From an uncultured Geobacteraceae bacterium (lineage in GTDB: Bacteria > Desulfobacterota > Desulfuromonadia > Geobacterales > Pseudopelobacteraceae), in contig CAJAFV010000051.1 of the NCBI GenBank assembly GCA_903939115.1, positions 1-48,781 of the forward strand: a stretch of DNA of 48,781 bases, read 5' to 3'. A model generated the notes under the pieces. That model saw only the letters and a list, made by a program, of their open reading frames with translations. It was not told the origin of the DNA and searched no databases. Each line of letters opens with the position of its first letter. The stretch's first letter is position 1. A program made the position numbers and the translations under genes. This document shows, in pieces, positions 43,471 to 48,781 of the stretch.

Positions 43471-44319
43471 TTAGAACAAACTTTCCTTGACAATGATATA
43501 ATCACCCGGCTTGAGCTTGACATTCTGCGCCATTTTGCCGTCCTGAATTATCTCTTTGGCCCGGACCGGTATTGATATTTCTTTATCGGATTCTTTTCTG
43601 CGGATCTGTGTATCATTCTGACTGGCAAACTTGGTAAAGCCGCCTGCTTCGAGAATCGCCTCCATAACGGTCATGCCATCACGGTATTCTATCGCTTTGG
43701 GTGAGGTAACTGCACCAAGCACATAGACATTGCGGTCGATGAGTTGTGGGATGAACAGCGAATCATTTGACTCGATGAAGACATCTTCCGCAGTATCGCC
43801 ATTAACGAAAAGCGCATAAAAATCTTCCTTGATCTTTTTCCCGCCTCGAAGGACGTAAGCCCGCTTGTAGTCCGCCGCCCTCGCTGCGGGACCTGACACC
43901 GCACCGCCCCCACCACTGACGCCCGCAGCAGGGGTACCAATTGAACAGAGAAGTTGAAGAAGAGTTGTTCTCCTGTTGAGATCATAGACCCCCGAGCTAA
44001 TCCCCCCTCCGAAGACGTACACCTTGCTGTTGGTAATTTCTCTGACAGTGACCGTTACAATCGGATTCTTTACCAGCTCCTTGAGCCTGATCGACAAAGA
44101 GGACTGCAGGGCTGAGGGAGACATGCCGCTGGCAGGAACATCACCCAAGCCAGGCACGGTTATTTTACCATCCGGACGAACTTTAACGGAGAAGGTCAGC
44201 TCCTTGACACCCCAGACAGCAATATCAAGGCCGTCGCCCTCGCCGACAACATAGTCAGCGGCCAAAGAAGTAAATGGAATCAGTAGCAGCAGGATAAACG
44301 ATAAAAGTATCTGTTTCAT
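43471..44319 (-). CDS. Polysaccharide export protein (Wza-like)
   Basis: A 282-residue protein with a signal peptide ending at SLA-A near residue 20, then the polysaccharide export domain (YVVGEGDGLDIAVWG) and two SLBB-type repeats (VYVFGGGISSGVYDLN and VYVLGAVTSPKAIEYRDG). No lipobox cysteine is present, unlike E. coli Wza. It should form the outer-membrane export channel with the Wzz-like protein (TIGR03027 from memory). The ATG at 44319 has AGG 5 nt upstream; a GTG two codons earlier is possible. Confidence 0.92.
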   Translation of the reverse strand: MKQILLSFILLLLIPFTSLAADYVVGEGDGLDIAVWGVKELTFSVKVRPDGKITVPGLGDVPASGMSPSALQSSLSIRLKELVKNPIVTVTVREITNSKVYVFGGGISSGVYDLNRRTTLLQLLCSIGTPAAGVSGGGGAVSGPAARAADYKRAYVLRGGKKIKEDFYALFVNGDTAEDVFIESNDSLFIPQLIDRNVYVLGAVTSPKAIEYRDGMTVMEAILEAGGFTKFASQNDTQIRRKESDKEISIPVRAKEIIQDGKMAQNVKLKPGDYIIVKESLF

Positions 44320-44382
44320 ATGCACCTGTTATCTCATGAATAAAATCAGTAAATTAGCCTAAATATCTGCTGATTACCAGCG

Positions 44383-45774
44383 TTATCGTCCGCCAAAGCC
44401 AAACAGCACAACTTTGATTGTTTCGAAAAAAATGAGCGTATCGAGAAAAGGACTCATATTTTTAATGTAGTACAGATCGTAGCGCAGTTTTTCAACAGCA
44501 TCATCAACTGACGACCCATAGGAATATCTGACCTGTGCCCACCCGGTCAATCCTGGTTTAATGAAATGGCGTTGAGAATAATAGGGAATGACCGCTTTAA
44601 GCTTCTCGACAAATTCGGGACGCTCCGGACGCGGCCCAATAAAACTCATACTTCCCAGCAATACATTAATGAGCTGCGGAATTTCATCGACGCGCGACCC
44701 TCTGAAAAACCGCCCGAGCTTTGTTACACGGGGATCATTTTTTTCAGCCCATACCGCACCGGTCCCCTTTTCTGCATCCTGCCTCATGGTCCTGAATTTA
44801 ATAAGCATGAACCGTTTTTCCCAGTTTCCGGTCCTTTCCTGTTTAAAAAATACCGGTCCGGGTGAATCGAGCTTGATTGCAACAGCAATAAGCGGAAAAA
44901 ATGGCAACGTAATCAATAGGCCTATGCACGATAACGCAATATCGATACCCCGTTTGAGGGCGCTTAATATGGTTGTCCGATGAAAACCGTCTGAAAAAAT
45001 AAACCAACCCGGTGTAATAGATTCCAACATCAGTTTGCTCAGGGCGGTTTCATAGAAAGAGGGGGCATCCATAATTTCAATGCCGTTTAATTTGCAGGTA
45101 AGAACATCTCTGAGTGGAAAAACGCCTCTCCGTTCGGAGAGCGCCACCACAATTATTCCCGCTTGAGCCTGCCTGGCAATATCCCGGAGATTATCACAAT
45201 TGCCCAGAATTTGATCACAAGGAACTTCGTAAGCGTCACCATCCATGCCGCTTGCATGAGTACCGGCATGACACGATGAATAACCGACCAGTTTGAAATT
45301 GCGCTTGTTTGAGGCGACAATAGATCCGATCTCGGCAGCCAGGGCACCGGTACCAAGCACCAGAACCTTCTGACAAAAACGGGAGGTATTTTTCCCCATC
45401 AGATAGAGGGCGTGCCAGCAATATTGGAAAAGGGCAAAACAGCAGAGCGCCAGTATCAGTATTCCGCGGCCCAGCATAACTTTAGGATTAAGGTAATATA
45501 CCACAGAGAGCAGAGAGAACGACGTCACCGTACCAAAGAGTATATTGACGATTATTTCCCGCCTCTTGATGTTTTTACCGAGGTCATATACTTCCATCAG
45601 ATGCGAGGAGAAAAGAACAAGTACAACAAAAATGACTGCTGTAAAAAGCGTGTTGAAATCAGCTAGTTTTGAGCTGAATTCAGGGTATCCAAGTCTCACC
45701 ACGGCCGTTAAACAAAGAGCAGCTGTTGCAAGAATGGCATCGAAAATTACAAGAATAGTCATGTTAAATGTCAT
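44383..45774 (-). CDS. Undecaprenyl-phosphate sugar phosphotransferase (initiating)
   Basis: The 463-residue protein has four or five N-terminal membrane helices, a Rossmann-like middle (VLGTGALAAEIGSIVAS) and the C-terminal bacterial sugar transferase domain: LDSPGPVFFKQERTG, FRTMRQDAEK, SRVDEIPQLINVLLGSMSFI and GPRPERPEFV, with the catalytic Asp/Glu in place. It starts repeat-unit assembly by moving a sugar 1-phosphate from a UDP donor to undecaprenyl phosphate. It resembles EpsB-type transferases of exosortase A loci (TIGR03013 from memory). It begins 13 bp after prsT. Confidence 0.93.
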   Translation of the reverse strand: MTFNMTILVIFDAILATAALCLTAVVRLGYPEFSSKLADFNTLFTAVIFVVLVLFSSHLMEVYDLGKNIKRREIIVNILFGTVTSFSLLSVVYYLNPKVMLGRGILILALCCFALFQYCWHALYLMGKNTSRFCQKVLVLGTGALAAEIGSIVASNKRNFKLVGYSSCHAGTHASGMDGDAYEVPCDQILGNCDNLRDIARQAQAGIIVVALSERRGVFPLRDVLTCKLNGIEIMDAPSFYETALSKLMLESITPGWFIFSDGFHRTTILSALKRGIDIALSCIGLLITLPFFPLIAVAIKLDSPGPVFFKQERTGNWEKRFMLIKFRTMRQDAEKGTGAVWAEKNDPRVTKLGRFFRGSRVDEIPQLINVLLGSMSFIGPRPERPEFVEKLKAVIPYYSQRHFIKPGLTGWAQVRYSYGSSVDDAVEKLRYDLYYIKNMSPFLDTLIFFETIKVVLFGFGGR

Positions 45775-45787
45775 ATAATCCGCTCAA

Positions 45788-48430
45788 TTATTTTTTCAGC
45801 TCTGTAACTAATAATGCGGCTGTTTTTGCATCGTCAAACGGCCCCAGAGATTGGGCTGTCTGCAGCATTTTAAGGGCGCCGGCCTTGTCTCCCGACTCTT
45901 TGTAGGCAAGTGCCAGATGAAATGCCACGGTGGGGTTTTTGGGCAACAGATTTACCGCTTTTTCCAGGACCTTTTTGGCATCATCCAGACGGTTATTTTT
46001 GAGCAGGGCAAAGCCCAGAGTATCCATCACGCCGGCATTACCCGGTTCTTTTTTGAACGCCGCTATTGCCAGCCGGAGTGCTTCCTCTTTGCTGCCATAC
46101 CCCGAAGCACAGAGATACGCCAGATTATTCATTGCCGGAACATAACTATCAGCTTTTTCCAGTACGGTCCGGTACTTGGTAATCGCTTCTTTCTTTTTCC
46201 CGGCTTGATCGAGGAGCGCTCCCTGGGCAAAGAGTGCCGGTACAAAATCAGGCTTTTTGCGAAGGGCCTCATCATACGCCGTCATGGCCTGGGTAGCGTC
46301 TTTTGATGCCTCATACAAATTCCCCAGATAAACATACGCCTGTGCATTGGCAGCATCAACTTTGATGCCGTTTTTCACTTCACTGATGGCGCGAGCATAC
46401 TCTTTCTGGCTCTCATAAATCGAGCCAAGAACCATGTACCCACGCGCTGAGCGCGGATATTTTTCGATGATTTTCCTAGCCTGCTCCTGCGCTTTATCAG
46501 TTTCCTTCATGGCGACATACGCACCTATTTTCAGTGCCACGCCGCCTTCAGGATTTATCGCTTCAACCTCTTCAAACGTCCTGATCGCTTCCTTGTATTT
46601 CTTCTCGCCGACCAGTATTCGCCCTTTCATTTCAAGAGCTGCGACATTTTTAGCATCAATTTTTATCGCCTCATCCAGCACCTTGAGCGCTGCGGCTGCT
46701 TCCTTCTTTTTCAGGTGGTAGCTCGCCTTGGCAATAAACGCAGCCGACTGCTTTGTCTCAGTGGCCTTTTGATAGTACGAAAGCGCTTCGTTGTCGCTAC
46801 CCTTTAATTCATATAATGCGGCAAGTCCCAGCATTGCACGGTAGTTCTGCGGGTCAACACGTAACAGCGAATTATATTCAGCGAGCGCCTTGTCATATTT
46901 TCCCGTAGCGGCGTAATAGGTCACAAGGTTCTGGTACGAGGCGGGAAAGGCTGGATCGACATCCTTTGCTTTCTGAATACTTTTGAGTCCTTCTTCCTGT
47001 TTGTTCTGCGCGAAATAGACAGCGGCAATACTGTTTAGCAGGTACGCATCACTTTTTGTACCGGTCAAACCGGCTTTGAGAACCGCTAGAGCCTTGTCAC
47101 TTTTCCCGGATCTGAGATTGTATGAGGCCAGCAGCAATCGGCTGTTGAGGGCATCCGGTGCCGCCTGGACAGCGGTAGCAAGCTCTGTTTCACCTTCAGC
47201 GTTTTTCCCGCGACTGAAATAGAAATACCCTCTCTTCAGATAGGCGTCAACAATCTTGGGGTCAATCTTAGTCGCCTTGTTAAATTCACGCATGCCATCT
47301 TCAAACATACCTTTGGCCATGTATGCGTTTCCGAGAAGATTATGAGCTACGGCATCCTTGTCATCCTTTTGCAGCACCTTCTGAATTTCGGTTATCGCAT
47401 CATCCACCCGTTTCTGGGCAAGGAGGATTGTGCCGGTCATCAGGCGCCCCTGTCGAGAGTCAGGGACGTTATCAAGTATTTTGCGGAACTGACTCAAGGC
47501 ACTTTCAAGTTCACCGCGGTTGTAAAAGCAGAGCCCAAGAAAATGGTACGCCTCAAGAGTCGGAGCTAATTTTATGGAGCTCTGTAAATTGGTCATGGCA
47601 TCGGCATAGTTTTTCTGCTGATAGTTGACCAACCCCTTCAAACGGTGCCCTTCAGCACGATTTGGGTAACTACTGAGCAAACTATCTGCCGTCTTATCTG
47701 CTTTATCCAACTCACCCTTTTCAATGTAAATAATTCCCGCTTTATAGGCAGCAAGGGTCTCGGCGGGATCGTTCGTACTAATTAAACGGTATATTTCAAG
47801 GGCTTTGTCACGATTCCCGGCATGCGTTTCCATGGCAGCAAGCATGTAAAAAGGACGGGGGTTTTTGGGATCGGTACGGACCAACTCCTCCAGGAGGCCT
47901 TTTGCTTTCGGCTCTTTACCTGCGGAGACATATACAGAGGCAAGCTCCATTTTGGTTTTTACCTGAGAGGGATCAGCCGCAACAGCCTGCAGCAGATACC
48001 GCTCGGCTTCATCGTAGCGGCTGTTTATTGCACTGGCTACCCCCAGGACTTCGAGACCTTCAACACTCCCGGGATGTTTAGCCAGATACTGTTCGCCCAA
48101 TTTAAAAGCTTCATCTGCTTTTTTGGAAGCGTTATACAAAACGGCCAACTCCAGCAGCACATCATCCCGCAACGGATTCAGTTTGAGGACTTTGTTGAAC
48201 TCTTTTTCCGCCTGCTCCCTCTTACCCAGCTTTACGTAGGCCTTCGCCAACTGAAAACGGGCATCGAGATGATTTTCATCTTTCTCCAAAATATTTTTGA
48301 ACAACACGACAGCGCCACTCGGATTCGCAGCGTTTAACTGTTTCAAACCTTCAGCGTAAAGTTCCGCACTTGTCTTGCCACTGCAGCCCGAACAAACCAA
48401 TATTAATATTAAAAGCCAAAGTTTCACCAT
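45788..48430 (-). CDS. prsT: TPR-repeat lipoprotein PrsT (XrtA/PEP-CTERM system)
   Basis: An 880-residue protein with a short lipoprotein signal peptide (hydrophobic run, then CSGC with Cys16 as the likely lipidated residue) and about 24 tandem tetratricopeptide repeats over the whole mature length (recurring A-x-x-x-Y/F and P-pattern such as DPSQVKTKMELASVYVSAG). It fits the PrsT family (TIGR02917 from memory), usually the first gene of exosortase A EPS loci. GGAG lies 7 nt before the ATG. TPR scaffolds bind other proteins, so it may organise export in the periplasm. Confidence 0.94.
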   Translation of the reverse strand: MVKLWLLILILVCSGCSGKTSAELYAEGLKQLNAANPSGAVVLFKNILEKDENHLDARFQLAKAYVKLGKREQAEKEFNKVLKLNPLRDDVLLELAVLYNASKKADEAFKLGEQYLAKHPGSVEGLEVLGVASAINSRYDEAERYLLQAVAADPSQVKTKMELASVYVSAGKEPKAKGLLEELVRTDPKNPRPFYMLAAMETHAGNRDKALEIYRLISTNDPAETLAAYKAGIIYIEKGELDKADKTADSLLSSYPNRAEGHRLKGLVNYQQKNYADAMTNLQSSIKLAPTLEAYHFLGLCFYNRGELESALSQFRKILDNVPDSRQGRLMTGTILLAQKRVDDAITEIQKVLQKDDKDAVAHNLLGNAYMAKGMFEDGMREFNKATKIDPKIVDAYLKRGYFYFSRGKNAEGETELATAVQAAPDALNSRLLLASYNLRSGKSDKALAVLKAGLTGTKSDAYLLNSIAAVYFAQNKQEEGLKSIQKAKDVDPAFPASYQNLVTYYAATGKYDKALAEYNSLLRVDPQNYRAMLGLAALYELKGSDNEALSYYQKATETKQSAAFIAKASYHLKKKEAAAALKVLDEAIKIDAKNVAALEMKGRILVGEKKYKEAIRTFEEVEAINPEGGVALKIGAYVAMKETDKAQEQARKIIEKYPRSARGYMVLGSIYESQKEYARAISEVKNGIKVDAANAQAYVYLGNLYEASKDATQAMTAYDEALRKKPDFVPALFAQGALLDQAGKKKEAITKYRTVLEKADSYVPAMNNLAYLCASGYGSKEEALRLAIAAFKKEPGNAGVMDTLGFALLKNNRLDDAKKVLEKAVNLLPKNPTVAFHLALAYKESGDKAGALKMLQTAQSLGPFDDAKTAALLVTELKK

Positions 48431-48529
48431 TTAAGTTCTCCATTAAAATACAGGTCAAACCAGAGTAACCAGCTAATTTGTTTATTTATTCTGAGCGATA
48501 ATACATCATTTTAATTATTTTTTCAGCTT

Positions 48530-48557
48530 AATATACAACATAATCCAACTTTGTAAA
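48530..48557 (-). promoter_or_regulatory. Candidate promoter of the EPS core operon
   Basis: On the minus strand TTTACA (48557-48552) and TATATT (48535-48530) are 16 bp apart, about 100 bp before the prsT start. A perfect TATAAT (48566-48561) further up lacks a good -35. The site lies downstream of the intron end, so it would still serve prsT if the intron cut off an older promoter. Confidence 0.5.
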
Positions 48558-48644
48558 GCTATTATAAACGTCATCTCTGCCCGTAGATAGCCTTTACATA
48601 AGCAGTTCAGGAGTTCACGAAGGATTACAAAATTCCTAAAAATC

Positions 48645-48678
48645 GGGTAGGAGGCGGGATTACTCCCGCCGTCCTCCC
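48645..48678 (-). ncRNA. Group II intron domain VI
   Basis: Minus-strand GGG (48678-48676), AGGA, an unpaired C, GGCGGGA, a GTAA loop, TCCCGCC, TCCT and CCC (48647-48645) form a long hairpin. The one unpaired base on the 3' side, A at 48648, is the lariat branch point expected in domain VI. Confidence 0.8.
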
Positions 48679-48680
48679 AC

Positions 48681-48714
48681 ACCACCGTGCGTACGGTTCC
48701 GTACACGGCGGTTC
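48681..48714 (-). ncRNA. Group II intron domain V
   Basis: The 34-nt minus-strand hairpin begins GAACCGCCGTGTAC and pairs with GTA-CG-CACGGTGGT. It has a short apical loop and the characteristic 2-nt bulge (CG, 48691-48690) on the 3' side, which coordinates catalytic metal ions. Confidence 0.85.
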
Positions 48715-48781
48715 ATGAAGTGTGTTGAAGTCGGTGGTGCTGGTCCATGAATGAGACCAACCCCAGTTTGTCGAAATAGGA
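48713..48781 (-). CDS. Group II intron reverse transcriptase/maturase, C-terminal end
   Basis: Only the last 22 codons lie in the window (YFDKLGLVSFMDQHHRLQ followed by HTS and a TGA at 48715-48713). The stop lies right at the start of domain V, where intron-encoded proteins of many bacterial group II introns end. The rest of the protein is to the right of the window, so whether it is intact cannot be judged. Confidence 0.7.
   Translation of the reverse strand, partial: SYFDKLGLVSFMDQHHRLQHTS

Larger units (their letters stand above)
48642..48781 (-). mobile_element. 3' end of a group II intron
   Basis: Reading the minus strand from the window edge, the C-terminal codons of a maturase are followed by a 34-nt domain V hairpin, a 2-nt linker and a domain VI hairpin with a bulged A, then CCCGAT. 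The intron ends with AT at 48643-48642, as group II introns end in AY, 7 nt after the branch A. The exon continues at 48641 towards prsT. The 5' part lies outside the window. Confidence 0.85.

Noticed and set aside
48515..48706. Minus-strand open frame of 63 codons at the right edge
   Set aside because: It runs through intron domains V and VI into the exon, so it is a chance frame over structured RNA.

Overview
The window looks like a long surface-polysaccharide locus from a delta-proteobacterium of the Geobacter/Pelobacter (Desulfuromonadia) type. The basis is the gene content: an exosortase-A (XrtA)/PEP-CTERM-associated exopolysaccharide core, CDP-sugar genes and PEP-CTERM proteins. Genus is an inference; no rRNA or housekeeping marker is present. 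Nearly everything is on the minus strand, so the locus reads from right to left.

Right part (48430 to 36665) is the conserved XrtA-linked EPS core in a tight minus-strand array: PrsT TPR lipoprotein, initiating sugar-phosphate transferase, outer-membrane export protein, Wzz-like chain-length protein, tyrosine autokinase, AAA ATPase, outer-membrane beta-barrel protein, DUF3473 polysaccharide deacetylase and FemAB-like protein. At the extreme right edge (48781 to 48642, minus strand) lies the 3' end of a group II intron: the last 22 codons of its maturase, a 34-nt domain V and a domain VI with a bulged adenosine, ending about 210 bp upstream of prsT.

Middle part (36540 to 17897) is the accessory sugar and modification block. 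It holds a membrane protein with a duplicated Cys-containing domain, a GT2, an RfbC-type epimerase, a secreted beta-rich protein, a SAF-domain oxidoreductase, CDP-glucose 4,6-dehydratase and glucose-1-phosphate cytidylyltransferase, an FAD enzyme, a PIG-L deacetylase, and then an unusual run of asparagine synthase, NAD-synthetase family protein, acyl carrier protein, acyl-CoA ligase, PrmC-like methyltransferase, Tat-exported DUF362 protein, GNAT-like protein and WecB.

Left part (17816 to 1248) is the assembly block: GT2 and GT4 glycosyltransferases, one truncated GT paralogue, an O-antigen ligase/polymerase, an exosortase-A-type asparagine synthase, two Wzx-type flippases and a second polysaccharide deacetylase. 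It is visibly richer in A/T than the right-hand core, suggesting mosaic acquisition. Three plus-strand genes break the pattern: a large secreted protein at 6215-7705 preceded by an elaborate control region, an intact PEP-CTERM protein at 497-1183, and a PEP-CTERM C-terminal fragment at 155-406.

Together the genes would make nucleotide sugars, build a repeat unit on undecaprenyl phosphate, decorate it (acyl, amide, deacetyl), flip it, polymerise it and export it, probably for the EPS that accompanies PEP-CTERM protein sorting. The exosortase itself and the PrsK/PrsR regulators are not in this window. Several start codons were moved to positions backed by ribosome binding sites, as stated in the entries. 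No tRNA, rRNA or CRISPR array was seen, and no gap between genes exceeds about 300 bases.
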